Assembly: GCF_000306235.2 (NCBI RefSeq)
Contig: NZ_AKWZ02000010.1
Location: forward strand, 1,612,001-1,676,000
Direction: 5' to 3'
From: Leptospira fainei serovar Hurstbridge str. BUT 6
Lineage (GTDB): Bacteria > Spirochaetota > Leptospiria > Leptospirales > Leptospiraceae
Length of the DNA stretch: 64,000 nucleotides
Positions 1 to 9,241 of the stretch are shown piece after piece. The notes under the pieces were generated by a model. That model did no database searches. It was given only the letters and a program-made list of their open reading frames with translations, and was not told the origin of the DNA. The position numbers and the translations under genes are program-made. Each line of letters begins with the position of its first letter. Within the stretch, counting starts at the first letter, position 1.

Positions 1-75
1 CTCTTCCCAATCAATAAGAGTATCAAAATGCAATAATAGATCTTCATTATCTTGGAAATAGTTTCCTTGAATCAT
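1..75 (-). CDS. Acyl-CoA dehydrogenase-like protein, N-terminal fragment
   Basis: The first 25 codons of a minus-strand gene run off the left edge. The start is ATG at 73-75 (complement), preceded by a strong GGAGGAAA ribosome site. The visible peptide begins MIQGNYFQDNEDLLLHF and resembles, from memory, the N-terminus of a leptospiral acyl-CoA dehydrogenase family in which this motif precedes the flavoprotein fold. Such enzymes do the first oxidation step of fatty-acid beta-oxidation, which would fit the thioesterase and thiolases a few kilobases away. Only the start is visible, so the family call is tentative; the coding nature is well supported by the ribosome site and open frame. Confidence 0.6.
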   Translation of the reverse strand, partial: MIQGNYFQDNEDLLLHFDTLIDWEE

Positions 76-324
76 CGCGTTTCCTCCGCAGAACTTTGAA
101 GGTAAGGTTTACTCTCTTAGGAGGGTGTTGTCAAGCTGTACCCGCTTTTCCGAATGGATCTAAGTTTTCCGAACGGGTGTTCTCTATATTGCTTTGATGT
201 TATAACTTCGATTCGAACTAAAGAATCTAAAATCATTTGATAATCGAACTTTTAGGGAATTTTCATCCAATTCGAACGTAACCTTTTTAAATCCCGTCGA
301 AGTGTATAGCGGGAGAAAAAAGCC

Positions 325-831
325 ATGAATAAGCCTGTATTTCTTCTTTGCATAATACCCCTATGGGCAGCTATGCTAAGTGGAACCTGCTCTCCGAGTT
401 ACGGAGAACCGAAGGAAAAGTCGAAGGGAAATAAGATGAGCTACGAAGTGCAGAAATCCGAAGAAGAATGGAAAAAGGTCCTCACTTCCGACCAGTACCG
501 GATACTGCGGGAAAAGGGAACCGAAAGGGCGTTTACCGGAGAATATTATTATAATAAAGAAAAAGGAAAGTATCTATGCGCGGCCTGCGGAGCGGAACTT
601 TTCAATTCGGATACGAAGTACGAGTCAGGTAGCGGATGGCCTTCCTTTTATAAACCGGCAACGGAAAAAGGGGTCGTATCGGAAACGGATACTAGCCATG
701 GAATGACTCGGACGGAAGTCCATTGCGCTCGTTGCGGAGGACATTTAGGCCATGTCTTTCCGGACGGACCAGCTCCTACAGGATTACGTTATTGTATCAA
801 TTCTGCATCTCTAAAGTTCAAAAAAGAGTAG
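325..831 (+). CDS. msrB: Peptide-methionine (R)-S-oxide reductase MsrB, exported
   Basis: Reduces the R-epimer of methionine sulfoxide in proteins. The 168-residue product has a complete SelR/MsrB domain from about residue 45. Zinc ligands are C85/C88 and C134/C137, the GWPSF substrate motif is near 104, and the catalytic cysteine is C157 in RYCINS, so it is a Cys form, not a selenoprotein. A hydrophobic N-terminus with a Cys at about 22 (LSGTC) suggests a signal peptide, possibly a weak lipobox, so the enzyme probably repairs periplasmic or outer-envelope proteins. An in-frame ATG at 436 would give a cytosolic form, but the upstream start has a good GGGAGAA site. It appears to be transcribed alone. 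Confidence 0.93.
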   Translation: MNKPVFLLCIIPLWAAMLSGTCSPSYGEPKEKSKGNKMSYEVQKSEEEWKKVLTSDQYRILREKGTERAFTGEYYYNKEKGKYLCAACGAELFNSDTKYESGSGWPSFYKPATEKGVVSETDTSHGMTRTEVHCARCGGHLGHVFPDGPAPTGLRYCINSASLKFKKE

Positions 832-1032
832 TAGAACTTTCTTCATTTTCCGAGGAGTAGTCGAGTCTTGGCGCTCCTTCTTTTAAGCGTTTAGAAAGTG
901 AATTTGCTTTTGCTTCGTCCTGCCTTTGATCCGAGCTAAACGGGGAGGATTTACGATAAAATTCTGTTTGCGCAGGAGAGGAACTCGAAGAACCTTCACA
1001 TCGGAGCGTCCGCAAAATTCGGATTCAGCCTC

Positions 1033-1935
1033 ATGAAGAAAGATCATTTAACTTATTTTCCCGAAAATCGTTCCGTTCGTCCCGTCATCGTTCAGCATCT
1101 CGCCGAATTCTATTATAACTTCTATTATTTGGTCAGCAATATTATCGGAATTTTTGTGACGCTACCGGATCATACGGATGGTCACAAACGTCCTATCGTG
1201 CTGGTCACCGGATTTTTGGGACGTAATATTACTTGGAAAGCGATGCGAGATCGTTTGGTATCGCTGGGACATCCTGTTTATGCTGTCCCGCTCGGTTTTC
1301 AAACCGGAGATATTCGCAAGAAGAGTAAATTATTAGAGAATTTCATTTTAGAAAAGGGAATCAAGGATTGCTATATAGTCGGGCATTCCATGGGCGGTCT
1401 GATTGCGGCAGGACTGAGTTACAAAGGAAGAGACAGGGTTCGTAAAATCTTTACGATGGGTTCTCCTTTGCACGGAACGTACATGGCATACACTGCGCCT
1501 ATCTTTCCATGTACTTGGCAAATGATGCCTGGATCAAAACTGGTTCGAGAAGTCGTAGAGACATACTCTACATTTCATAATGTCCAAGCGATTTTTACCC
1601 GGGGTGATTTTATCGTTCGCCCCTGGCAAAGCGCTCGGCTGGGGCATTTTGACGACGTGGAAATTCCCGAATACGGCCATTTGAATCTATATCTCGGACC
1701 TTTGGGAATCGAATGTTTGAGTTCCTTGATTACGTCGGAAGAAAAGAAAGATCCGCTTCCGATTAAACCTAAATCCGCTAAACAGGATGCAGATGGCGTG
1801 ATTCCTGCGACTGCAAAAAAAGTTAAATCTAGAAAAGTCGCGACCGCTAAAAAGAAAGCTGCGCCGAAAAAGACAAGCTCTCCGAAAAAGAAAGCAGTGG
1901 GAAAAAAATCGACTAAGCCTAAGAAGAAGCGATAA
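1033..1935 (+). CDS. Alpha/beta-hydrolase (lipase-like) with lysine-rich C-terminal tail
   Basis: A 300-residue protein with the lipase oxyanion-region motif VLVTGFLG near residue 57 and the nucleophile elbow GHSMGG at 117-122 (Ser119). Likely acid and histidine residues lie in the GDFIV and YGHLN segments near 205-225. The fold resembles bacterial class-2 lipases and PGAP1-like esterases; the substrate cannot be told. No signal peptide is evident. The last 55 or so residues are an extreme Lys/Ala/Pro/Ser tail with repeated KKA, KKK and PKK words, like histone H1 tails; such tails bind nucleic acid, acidic polymers or membranes. No clear ribosome site precedes the ATG. It has no operon partner: MsrB ends 200 bp upstream and the next gene is convergent. 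Confidence 0.8.
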   Translation: MKKDHLTYFPENRSVRPVIVQHLAEFYYNFYYLVSNIIGIFVTLPDHTDGHKRPIVLVTGFLGRNITWKAMRDRLVSLGHPVYAVPLGFQTGDIRKKSKLLENFILEKGIKDCYIVGHSMGGLIAAGLSYKGRDRVRKIFTMGSPLHGTYMAYTAPIFPCTWQMMPGSKLVREVVETYSTFHNVQAIFTRGDFIVRPWQSARLGHFDDVEIPEYGHLNLYLGPLGIECLSSLITSEEKKDPLPIKPKSAKQDADGVIPATAKKVKSRKVATAKKKAAPKKTSSPKKKAVGKKSTKPKKKR

Positions 1936-1963
1936 GGAATCATATTCGATAAAAATCGAATTC

Positions 1964-2575
1964 TTATCGAATCGTGTATTCTTCGAAGATTTCACGCAAT
2001 GAATCTTCCATTTCACGAATGTATCTCAGATCCTTGGTCATTCTCCATAGAGTAATAGACCCGTGGTAAGCCATCAATACTCGTCTAGCGATATAATGGA
2101 TATCCATGTTTCTGGCAAGCTGACCGGAAGCGACGGCTCGGCTCAGGTATTCCCGGATCATTCGGATCCACTTATCCGCGATTCCCTTTAGGAATTCCGT
2201 ATATTCCGGGTCGGAATCCATAACCTGATTCGCAAAACCGGCAAACGGGTCTCCATGAAATTCTGCGTGCCGAATTTGTCTCTCTTTGAGAATAACCCAA
2301 GCCCGAAGGAACTCCTGCACTTCCGGATATCGATCCATTAAGGAACTGAGGTCCGCCAAAGTCTTTTCTTCTTGCCGGGCAAGGTACGCGATTCCGAGCT
2401 CTTTTTTAGAGGGGAAATGGTCGTACAAACTAGCCGCAACGGATCCCGATTCCTGGATAATTTGTCTCATCCCGGTATTAGAGAATCCTTGTTTGTAGAA
2501 AAGTTCTGTGGCAGTGTCTAGGATCCGTTCCCGGACGCTAGCCCCGGAGTCTCGCTTCTTTCTCTGCGCTGTCAT
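1964..2575 (-). CDS. TetR-family transcriptional repressor
   Basis: 203 residues, typical TetR length. The helix-turn-helix lies at about residues 15-60 ([17 protein letters not shown], then [17 protein letters not shown]), followed by an all-helical ligand domain. It is divergent from the thioesterase-thiolase pair, and the intergenic region carries a perfect inverted repeat (2657-2672). The same repeat lies before a second thiolase at 5249-5262. The reasonable inference is a ligand-responsive repressor of these acyl-CoA genes and of itself, with an acyl-CoA or related lipid as a plausible inducer. The inducer is not visible in the sequence. Confidence 0.9.
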   Translation of the reverse strand: MTAQRKKRDSGASVRERILDTATELFYKQGFSNTGMRQIIQESGSVAASLYDHFPSKKELGIAYLARQEEKTLADLSSLMDRYPEVQEFLRAWVILKERQIRHAEFHGDPFAGFANQVMDSDPEYTEFLKGIADKWIRMIREYLSRAVASGQLARNMDIHYIARRVLMAYHGSITLWRMTKDLRYIREMEDSLREIFEEYTIR

Positions 2576-2656
2576 TTGGCTAATTCTTGGATATTTTCAT
2601 TATCTCTCTAAATTCCTCTTCCCGTCAATAGAATTTGGGATTAGTGAATAAAAAAC

Positions 2657-2672
2657 CAGAACGAACGTTCTG
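2657..2672. promoter_or_regulatory. TetR operator, copy 1 (AGAACG-NN-CGTTCT)
   Basis: CAGAACGAACGTTCTG contains perfect 6-bp arms AGAACG and CGTTCT around a 2-bp centre. It sits between the divergent tetR and thioesterase genes, where a TetR dimer would block both. The identical arms recur at 5249-5262, which supports a real operator. Assignment to the adjacent TetR is inference. Confidence 0.75.
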
Positions 2673-2728
2673 TATTTTTTGTTGCCCCGATTTCGGCCAT
2701 GTCTAACCTAGTGCCAGGAAGTTCTCTC

Positions 2729-3604
2729 ATGTCTGTATCCGAATTACATACGGTCAAGACCAGGTTTTCGGACCTGGATACTCAACGACATACGACTAGT
2801 CGAACCTACGAAGACGCCTGTCTCGGAGACCGATACCGGATTCTGGAAGAAGCAGGATACGATTGGAAGCGGATGGTCGAGGAGTCTGTTCGAATAACTA
2901 CGATCGCTTCGGATATACGTTTTCTTGCACAGCAGATGGAAAATACGGAACTGGGAATTCGGACGGAGACTCGCCCTGGAGAAACCGGGGTAGTGCTATT
3001 CACTCAGGAAATTCTCGGGCCTAACGGAAAGATCGCCGCGGAAATTCGTACCTTGGTTCGCATTGAAAAAGGCGGGCAACCATTGCAAGTTCTCACTTCG
3101 GAGGAAAGCGCCGAGGCCTTAGTGGCGTCGTTTGAATCTATTCTTCCATTTTCGGGCCGTTGCGAGCGCGCCGCTACCGATCGGGATTTGTTTTATTGCG
3201 AACGAAATCCGTTCGGAGAGTACAACCCTTCCCATTATTGGCGCCTTCTGGAAGAGGGGCGATGGCATTTTACCGCGGATTCCGGTCTTTCTCTGGAAGA
3301 CTTAGTAGCGATGGACACGACCTTATTTTATATGGGCGGAAAAATCCGCTACCATCGACCTTTGATTCCCGGAAGAAAAGCTAGAGTAAGGACTTGGATT
3401 CGGAACTTTGAAAAAATTTGGAGTAGAATGCGCCAAGAAATCACCGATTCAGTGACGGGAGAAATTTTAGCCGAATCTTTGGATGACCTCCTCGTAGTTT
3501 CCGTAAGCAAGGCTCGGCCTAAGAAGCCTCCCGAACAATTGGTAACCGGATTCGCACGCGTAACCGAATTTCCCGAAGGCGGAGTGCCGGAAGGTGAATC
3601 GTGA
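2729..3604 (+). CDS. Acyl-CoA thioesterase-like protein, double hotdog
   Basis: Probably hydrolyses acyl-CoA or acyl-ACP thioesters. The protein is two hotdog (4HBT-like) halves: the first, starting TRFSDLDTQRH, has the Asp typical of the 4-hydroxybenzoyl-CoA thioesterase family; the second follows at about residue 140-260. I place the start at the ATG at 2729 because AGGAAG lies 7 to 8 bases upstream; an in-frame ATG at 2699 has no ribosome site. The thiolase follows after 52 bp on the same strand with no terminator, so the two are probably one transcript from the operator-controlled promoter. Substrate chain length is unknown. Confidence 0.75.
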   Translation: MSVSELHTVKTRFSDLDTQRHTTSRTYEDACLGDRYRILEEAGYDWKRMVEESVRITTIASDIRFLAQQMENTELGIRTETRPGETGVVLFTQEILGPNGKIAAEIRTLVRIEKGGQPLQVLTSEESAEALVASFESILPFSGRCERAATDRDLFYCERNPFGEYNPSHYWRLLEEGRWHFTADSGLSLEDLVAMDTTLFYMGGKIRYHRPLIPGRKARVRTWIRNFEKIWSRMRQEITDSVTGEILAESLDDLLVVSVSKARPKKPPEQLVTGFARVTEFPEGGVPEGES

Positions 3605-3656
3605 AATATTTAATTAAATCAGTAACAGAAGTAAGACTAATGTCTGGAGATAGACT

Positions 3657-4982
3657 ATGAAACTCGAGAAAAAATTGGCGATATGCACGCCACGTAGAAC
3701 TCCCTTCGCTCAAATTGCGAAAGCCCTGGGACCTTATCCCGGACATCATCTAGGCCGCATCGTGGCCGAAGATATCATCGCAAAGAGCGGATTAAAGAAA
3801 GAGCAGTTTGACGGAATCGTAGTTGGAGAAGGATTCTCTAACGCGCCGAACTCTGCTCGTGTAATCGCGAACCTGATCGGTTTGCGCGACGAAGTGCCTT
3901 CGATCACCGTTTCCAACAACTGCGTTTCCGGAATCGAAGCCCTTTCCGAAGCGGCTCGCCGTATTATTCTGGGCGAAGGCCAGGTATATTTAGTGATCGG
4001 CGAAGAATCCCAAACGTCCATGCCATTTGTCGTAAAGAATGCCCGTTTGAACAAAAAAGCCGGGTCATTGGACAAATTGAAGAAGCTTCTACCCGACAAT
4101 CTTCCAGAAGGAGTAGAATTAAGAGATACTCTTGAGGACGGATTGGGTGACGGTGAGACTTCTTACGGCATGCAGGTTACTGCGGAGATTCTCGCTCAGA
4201 ATTATAATCTTTCCAGAGAGCTTACGGATAAACTGGCATTCGAATCATTTAAGCGTGCATTAGAAGCTTCTAAAGCGGGAAGATACGCTCCGTATATAAT
4301 TCCGGTTAAAGACGAAGACGGTACCGAACTTGCCATCGACGAGGCAGTCGGTCTCCGCGAAGGTCTGGTAGAGAACCCCAGCCGTATGGGTCGCGCGATG
4401 CTTCTCTTCGACAATCCTCAGATGAAGTTCGACGAGTTCAAAACAAAATACGCAAAGGACTTGACCGCTTCTCATGGACCGACCGTTTCCATTTTCAACG
4501 CTAGTCCTCGTTCCGACGGCGCTGCAGGAGTGATTTTAACTACTGTTGAAAAAGCTAAGGAATTAGGACTTAAGATAGAGGCGGTTCTTTCCGGCTGGAG
4601 AATGAAGGGAGTCAATCCGAACTTGATGGGAGTCGGACAAGCATATTCGACTGAAGGCTTATTGCAAGACGTAGGCTTAAAAATCCAAGATATCGATTAT
4701 GTAGAAATTCACGAAGCGTTTGCGGCAACTGCAGTGGCAGCTTTGGAACAACTCAAACTCGATACCGGTTGGGATTGGGAAAAAAGTTTTGATGATAAGA
4801 AAATCAATCCTAACGGAGGATCGATCGCGATCGGACATCCGTTCGGAGCGACCGGAATCCGCCTAGTAGCGAATGCGATCATGGACCTGAAAGAAGATGC
4901 AAAAGCCAAGCGCGTTGTCATAACCGCTTGCGCTCACGGCGGAATTGCAGGTTCTATGCTGATCGAAAGATACGAAGGTTAA
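3657..4982 (+). CDS. Thiolase (acetyl-CoA C-acyltransferase), copy 1
   Basis: Catalyses thiolytic cleavage of 3-ketoacyl-CoA, or the reverse condensation. It has 441 residues, FadI-like in length. The nucleophilic Cys is in NNCVSG at about residue 90, the catalytic His in GHPFGATG near 390, and the second Cys in ACAHGG near 424, so all active-site elements are present. The ribosome site GGAGATAGACT precedes the ATG. It follows the thioesterase closely and ends in a hairpin terminator at 5011-5044. A paralogue lies 373 bp downstream and is about 80% identical by eye. Without a hydratase/dehydrogenase subunit nearby, degradative and synthetic roles cannot be separated. Confidence 0.92.
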   Translation: MKLEKKLAICTPRRTPFAQIAKALGPYPGHHLGRIVAEDIIAKSGLKKEQFDGIVVGEGFSNAPNSARVIANLIGLRDEVPSITVSNNCVSGIEALSEAARRIILGEGQVYLVIGEESQTSMPFVVKNARLNKKAGSLDKLKKLLPDNLPEGVELRDTLEDGLGDGETSYGMQVTAEILAQNYNLSRELTDKLAFESFKRALEASKAGRYAPYIIPVKDEDGTELAIDEAVGLREGLVENPSRMGRAMLLFDNPQMKFDEFKTKYAKDLTASHGPTVSIFNASPRSDGAAGVILTTVEKAKELGLKIEAVLSGWRMKGVNPNLMGVGQAYSTEGLLQDVGLKIQDIDYVEIHEAFAATAVAALEQLKLDTGWDWEKSFDDKKINPNGGSIAIGHPFGATGIRLVANAIMDLKEDAKAKRVVITACAHGGIAGSMLIERYEG

Positions 4983-5010
4983 GAAGTCTTTAAACTTTTG
5001 TTTATATCGG

Positions 5011-5044
5011 CCCCGGGGGAGATGTTTTCCCTCGGGGTTTTTTT
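5011..5044 (+). terminator. Rho-independent terminator after thiolase 1
   Basis: A C/G-rich stem (CCCCGGGGG with CCCTCGGGG, one mismatch) is followed by TTTTTTT. It lies 28 bp after the thiolase stop and separates the two thiolase transcripts. Confidence 0.8.
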
Positions 5045-5248
5045 ATCGTCCAGTCTCGTCGGAAGATTCTGATAACGATTCGGAACGGCGGATTTTAGAT
5101 AGGCTTGGGTCTCGAAAGGTATGTGAAACGGCCGAGTTCACTTATCCTCGAAATTACCTATCAATATCCTAAAAACGACGGGTTGCGCGGACACATTTTG
5201 AAATGCGCTCTATTTCCCATTATTTTTGCATTTACATTATAAAAAATA

Positions 5249-5262
5249 AGAACGATCGTTCT
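5249..5262. promoter_or_regulatory. TetR operator, copy 2, before thiolase 2
   Basis: AGAACGATCGTTCT is a perfect palindrome with the same arms as the operator at 2657-2672. It lies 94 bp before the second thiolase, inside an AT-rich stretch. The rest of the 4983-5355 gap shows the thiolase 1 terminator and no gene. Confidence 0.75.
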
Positions 5263-5355
5263 GTTTTTTATAAATATTATAGACCGAGGAAGGTCTAATT
5301 CTTGAAGACAGGCCGAATATCGAAATGAGATAAGCCGACCGTCAGGAGAGAGAGT

Positions 5356-6678
5356 ATGAAACTCGAAAGGAAATTGGCGATATGTACTCCGCGTAGAACC
5401 CCGTTTGCTCAAATTGCAAAAGCTCTTGGATCTTACCCGGCTCATCATTTAGGTCGTATCGTTGCCGACGATATCATTCAACGGAGCGGTTTAAAGAAAG
5501 AACAATTCGACGGAATCGTAGTCGGCGAGGGCTTTCCGAGTGCGCCGAATTCTGCTCGGGTTATTGCAAACTTAGTGGGCTTACGAGATGAGGTTCCTTC
5601 CATTACGCTTTCAAATAATTGCGTGTCGGGATTCGAGGCAGTCATAGAAGCAGCGCGAAGAATTATTTTAGGTGAAGGGGAGCTCTTTCTTGTGATCGGA
5701 GAAGAATCCCAAACCGCGATGCCATTTATCGTCAAAAATGCGAGAATGAATAAAAAAGCGGGCTCTCTGGATAAACTTAAGAAACTGCTTCCCGATCACT
5801 TACCGGAGGGGGTCGAAATTCGCGATACTTTGGAAGACGGACTGGACGACGGTGAAAATTCCTACGGAATGCAGGTTACTGCGGAGATTCTCGCTCAGAA
5901 TTATAATCTTTCCAGGGAAATTTCGGATAAAGTCGCGTTCGAATCTTTCAAACGAGCGTTAGAAGCTTCCGAGGCCGGAAAGTATTCTCCTTATATCATT
6001 CCCGTTAAAGACGAAGAAGGTAACGAGCTGCGGGTCGACGAAGCCGTCGAATTGAGAAGAGGTCTGGTGGAAAATCCCAGTCGAATGGGTCGCGCAATGC
6101 TATTATTCGATAATCCGCAAATGAAATTCGAGGATTTTAAAACGAAGTATGGAAAAGATTTAAAGGTCACGCATGGACCGACGGTATCGATCTTTAACGC
6201 AAGTCCTCGTTCGGACGGAGCTGCCGGACTTATTTTAACAACGGTGGAAAAAGCAAAGGAACTAGGCTTAAAAGTTGAAGCGGTCCTTAGCGGCTGGAAA
6301 ATGAAGGGAGTTCACCCGAATCTTATGGGCCTAGGGCAAGCGTATGCTACGGAGAGTTTGCTTGAGGAATTCGGTTTAGTGATCGAAGATATGGATTATG
6401 TAGAAATTCATGAAGCTTATGCTGCGACCGCGATCGGTGCAATGGAGCAGATCAGGATCGATACCGGTTGGGATTGGGAAAAAAATTTCGATGCAAAGAA
6501 AATAAATCCCAATGGAGGATCGATTGCAATCGGGCATCCCTTCGGAGCAACCGGGGTTCGACTTATTACCAATGCGATTATGGACATTGTCCAGGACAAG
6601 TCCGCAAATCGCGTATTAATCACGGCTTGCGCTCATGGAGGAATTGCCGGCACGATGATCATAGAGAGATACGAATAA
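5356..6678 (+). CDS. Thiolase (acetyl-CoA C-acyltransferase), copy 2
   Basis: 440 residues, colinear with the upstream thiolase and with the same N-terminal 16 residues except one change. The catalytic Cys (NNCVSG), His (GHPFGATG) and Cys (ACAHGG) are all intact, so this is not a decaying copy. Differences are scattered conservative changes; third codon positions differ throughout, so the duplication is old or the pair is ancestral. The ATG follows AGGAGAGAGAGT. It has its own promoter region with a TetR operator, unlike a simple tandem read-through pair. The two copies may differ in chain-length preference or in timing. Confidence 0.92.
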   Translation: MKLERKLAICTPRRTPFAQIAKALGSYPAHHLGRIVADDIIQRSGLKKEQFDGIVVGEGFPSAPNSARVIANLVGLRDEVPSITLSNNCVSGFEAVIEAARRIILGEGELFLVIGEESQTAMPFIVKNARMNKKAGSLDKLKKLLPDHLPEGVEIRDTLEDGLDDGENSYGMQVTAEILAQNYNLSREISDKVAFESFKRALEASEAGKYSPYIIPVKDEEGNELRVDEAVELRRGLVENPSRMGRAMLLFDNPQMKFEDFKTKYGKDLKVTHGPTVSIFNASPRSDGAAGLILTTVEKAKELGLKVEAVLSGWKMKGVHPNLMGLGQAYATESLLEEFGLVIEDMDYVEIHEAYAATAIGAMEQIRIDTGWDWEKNFDAKKINPNGGSIAIGHPFGATGVRLITNAIMDIVQDKSANRVLITACAHGGIAGTMIIERYE

Positions 6679-6697
6679 AAGTTTAATTCGCTTTCCG

Positions 6698-6738
6698 AAG
6701 GAAACGGCTCCGTGAGAACACGTTCGGGGCCGTTCCTT
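6698..6738 (+). terminator. Hairpin after thiolase 2
   Basis: AAGGAAACGGC pairs with GCCGTTCCTT across a GC-rich loop, 20 bp after the stop codon. The downstream T-tract is weak, so termination may be partial. Confidence 0.5.
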
Positions 6739-6802
6739 AAAATTCTTTCCTTAATAAAACTTTTTGGCGGACTTTCGAGCCGGTCGGTTTTGTCTAAGCA
6801 CT

Positions 6803-7345
6803 ATGTATTGGAAACTTCCTTTCGCATTTCTTATCGGCCTACCGTTCCTTTCGATATTGGGAGCTCCGACGAGTCTTTACGATTTTACGGTAAAGGACAT
6901 TCGGGGAAAAGAAATATCGCTTTCTAAATATAAAGGAAAGACGGTCTTGATCGTGAATGTCGCATCGAAATGCGGTTATACTTATCAGTATGACAATTTA
7001 GAAAAAGTTTATAAAAAATACAAAGAGAAGGGCTTTGTCGTGGTCGGTTTTCCCGCAAATAATTTCGGATCACAGGAGCCGGGTAGCGATAAGGACATCG
7101 AACAGTTTTGCCGGCTTCAAAAAGGAGCGACCTTCGATATGATGTCTAAGATTTCCGTGAAGGGAGAAGATAAACATCCGTTATACTCGTATCTAACGTC
7201 TGCTTCTCAGCCTTCCGGGGAAATTGAATGGAACTTCGAAAAATTTTTAATCTCTCCGGAGGGTAAGATCGTTTCTCGTTATCCTTCCGCCGTAGAACCT
7301 GACAGTAAGGCAATCACCGAGGCGATTGAGAAAATTTTGAAGTAG
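6803..7345 (+). CDS. Glutathione peroxidase family thiol peroxidase, exported
   Basis: Reduces hydroperoxides with thiol cofactors, in bacteria usually thioredoxin. The product has about 180 residues. After a signal-peptide-like hydrophobic start come the family signatures NVASKCGYT with the peroxidatic Cys, [14 protein letters not shown] with the active-site Gln and resolving region, and EWNFEKFLI with the Trp and Phe of the catalytic tetrad. The peroxidatic residue is Cys, not selenocysteine. I use the ATG at 6803, which starts directly at the signal peptide; an upstream TTG at 6764 adds residues that do not look like coding sequence. The signal peptide suggests periplasmic defence against lipid peroxides. 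Confidence 0.9.
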   Translation: MYWKLPFAFLIGLPFLSILGAPTSLYDFTVKDIRGKEISLSKYKGKTVLIVNVASKCGYTYQYDNLEKVYKKYKEKGFVVVGFPANNFGSQEPGSDKDIEQFCRLQKGATFDMMSKISVKGEDKHPLYSYLTSASQPSGEIEWNFEKFLISPEGKIVSRYPSAVEPDSKAITEAIEKILK

Positions 7346-7377
7346 ATTTTGCCGGACCTATCCCGAAGGTAAGCCAT

Positions 7378-8484
7378 ATGAATTTTCGTTTTGTCCTCGT
7401 TCTTATTTTGTTACCTGTCTTTGCTTCTTGCGTTCAACATGGAAAGAAGATGAGCGAGACGGAAACGATTCAGGACGTTCTTTTGATATTGTCGTACCCG
7501 TATCTCTTAAACAACTGCGCGATTACGGGAATTTCTCCCCAGGGACCGGTTACTCAAATCACCGGCGGGTACGGGGCGAGAGGAACTCATCAGGTCGCGG
7601 TCGCTCCGCTACAAAATCCGATCGCAGATCGACGCGTCTGCGTTTATTATCCGGCCGATCAATCTAGTCCGGCCCCCGTACTATTTTTGTTTCATGGTTT
7701 CAGCTCTCCTTCTGCAGAGCCTTACTATCCGTTGATCGATTTTTACGTTTCGAAAGGTTATGTAGTCGTATTTCCCATATACTTTTCCGATACCAGACCT
7801 CCAACACAGAATTATGATATAATGTGGGCCGGACTTAAATTTGCGGTCGATACGTTTCCAAGTAAGATCGATACGCGGAAAGTCGGCTTTATGGGGCATT
7901 CATACGGTGGAGGCGCCTCTCCTTATATGGCTCATAAAGGTTTGTTCGAACAGTCCTGGGGTTCTCTCGGATCTTTCATGTATCTTGCAGCTCCTTGGTA
8001 CTCGTTCAGCACGACGAACGCGAATCTCGCCGATTTTACCAGCGCTACTAAATTAATCGTCCAGGTTTACGAAGAGGATCAGACGAACGATCATCGGATG
8101 GGAATCGATATCTATAATAACGTGACCAACATCGCATCTACCGAAAGATCCTATCAGGTTGTCCATACCGATTCGTACGGCGGCTACACGTTGAAGTCGG
8201 ACCATTATGTTCCGATAAAAGATACGATTCTTGGAATCGGCGCCTTGAACGGTTATGATTTCTACGGCGTCTGGAGGCAATTGGATGCATTGGCAGATTA
8301 TGCATTTAACGGAACGGTTGCCGGCGCTAATACCGCTTTAGGCTCGGGAAACGGAAACTTCTCCATGGGAACCTACCCGGACGGATCCGCCGTAAAACGG
8401 ATGGATTTTACCCGTAGCCCTGCCCCTTTGCAGGCGGAGAGTTATTATTCCCAACAATGGAGTAATCCCCTAAATCCTAGATAG
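7378..8484 (+). CDS. Alpha/beta-hydrolase lipoprotein (chlorophyllase/dienelactone-hydrolase type)
   Basis: A 368-residue exported hydrolase. The N-terminus has a lipoprotein signal (LPVFASC), so the mature protein begins at a lipidated Cys near residue 18. FLFHGF gives the oxyanion region near residue 104, and GHSYGG is the nucleophile elbow near 180. This arrangement is shared by cutinase-like polyester hydrolases and platelet-activating-factor acetylhydrolase-like esterases, but the substrate is not readable. It follows the peroxidase by 32 bp on the same strand and may be co-transcribed. The AAGGTA before the ATG is an acceptable ribosome site. Confidence 0.82.
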   Translation: MNFRFVLVLILLPVFASCVQHGKKMSETETIQDVLLILSYPYLLNNCAITGISPQGPVTQITGGYGARGTHQVAVAPLQNPIADRRVCVYYPADQSSPAPVLFLFHGFSSPSAEPYYPLIDFYVSKGYVVVFPIYFSDTRPPTQNYDIMWAGLKFAVDTFPSKIDTRKVGFMGHSYGGGASPYMAHKGLFEQSWGSLGSFMYLAAPWYSFSTTNANLADFTSATKLIVQVYEEDQTNDHRMGIDIYNNVTNIASTERSYQVVHTDSYGGYTLKSDHYVPIKDTILGIGALNGYDFYGVWRQLDALADYAFNGTVAGANTALGSGNGNFSMGTYPDGSAVKRMDFTRSPAPLQAESYYSQQWSNPLNPR

Positions 8485-8512
8485 ACTGGAAACTATCTCG
8501 TCGGGCCCTAAA

Positions 8513-9223
8513 TTAAGAAATCATAAGATAGGTTTTTAAAAAAGAAACGGTCAAGCTCCAAGCTTGCTGCGCGGATTCTGTATTATAGGCGGATCGTGCA
8601 TCGCAGAAAAAACCGTGATTAGCGTTCGAAAAAATCGCCTCCACATAATTCTTATTATGCTTTCGTAAAGAATCCGAAACGGATCTATAATGTTCGGGTA
8701 AAATATTTTTATCCAAGCCCGCCCACACGAGTAGGATAGGACCGTTCTGTCTTTCGCAATGAGATAATAGGCTGGGCGCGATTCCTCCGCCATAAAAGGA
8801 TACCGCCGTTTGCAAAGGCAATAGGGAATTCGCAAGAAACGAAACCTTCCCTCCGAGGCAGTAGCCGACGCTTCCTATCGAGTCCGCTTTCACGTCCGAT
8901 CGGGAAAGTAACCAGGAATACGTCGCGTTTAGATCCGATTCAAGAGTCTCGATTGTGATCGCGCTAAAATGAGGTCGAGCGGCCCTAAAATCTTCATAAT
9001 TACCTTCGTACCCGGGAGGGGCCGTCCGATGGAATAATTCCGGTGCGATCGTATAAAATCCTTCCCGAGCGAACCTCTGTGCCACATCTTTTATATGATG
9101 ATTTACGCCGAAGACTTCCTGCAAAAGAATAAGAGCCGGAGAAGGTCCTTGATCCGGTTTGGCGATAAACGCATGCATGATGCTTCTGTCATCGATCGAA
9201 AGTCGGGTTTGTTCTATGATCAC
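8513..9223 (-). CDS. Dienelactone hydrolase family protein
   Basis: 236 residues, the normal length for the family. The nucleophile motif is GYCLGG near residue 122, with Cys instead of Ser as in true dienelactone hydrolases. LLQEVFGVNHHIKDVA near residue 34 carries the Glu that activates the Cys, and NANHGF near 205 supplies the catalytic His. It is cytosolic, with no signal. The classical reaction is hydrolysis of dienelactones from aromatic degradation, but the family has many other uses and no aromatic pathway genes are seen here. It is divergent from the ChaN-like gene and shares its promoter region. Confidence 0.88.
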   Translation of the reverse strand: MIIEQTRLSIDDRSIMHAFIAKPDQGPSPALILLQEVFGVNHHIKDVAQRFAREGFYTIAPELFHRTAPPGYEGNYEDFRAARPHFSAITIETLESDLNATYSWLLSRSDVKADSIGSVGYCLGGKVSFLANSLLPLQTAVSFYGGGIAPSLLSHCERQNGPILLVWAGLDKNILPEHYRSVSDSLRKHNKNYVEAIFSNANHGFFCDARSAYNTESAQQAWSLTVSFLKTYLMIS

Positions 9224-9241
9224 CGGATTGCCTCATTCACG

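Noticed and set aside
818..1015. Minus-strand 65-residue Ser-rich open frame starting at TTG
   Set aside because: No ribosome site, low-complexity product and overlap with the end of msrB; likely a chance frame.
1687..2016. Long minus-strand frames opposite the lipase tail
   Set aside because: They are the complement of the Lys codons (AAG/AAA to TTC/TTT), giving Phe-rich shadow products.
3746..4099. Minus-strand frames opposite both thiolases at the same relative positions
   Set aside because: They recur because the thiolases are duplicated; no start signal supports them.
325..6678. Possible horizontally acquired island with lipase and thiolases
   Set aside because: Codon use and base composition look like the rest of the window, and no integrase, tRNA or repeat flanks it.
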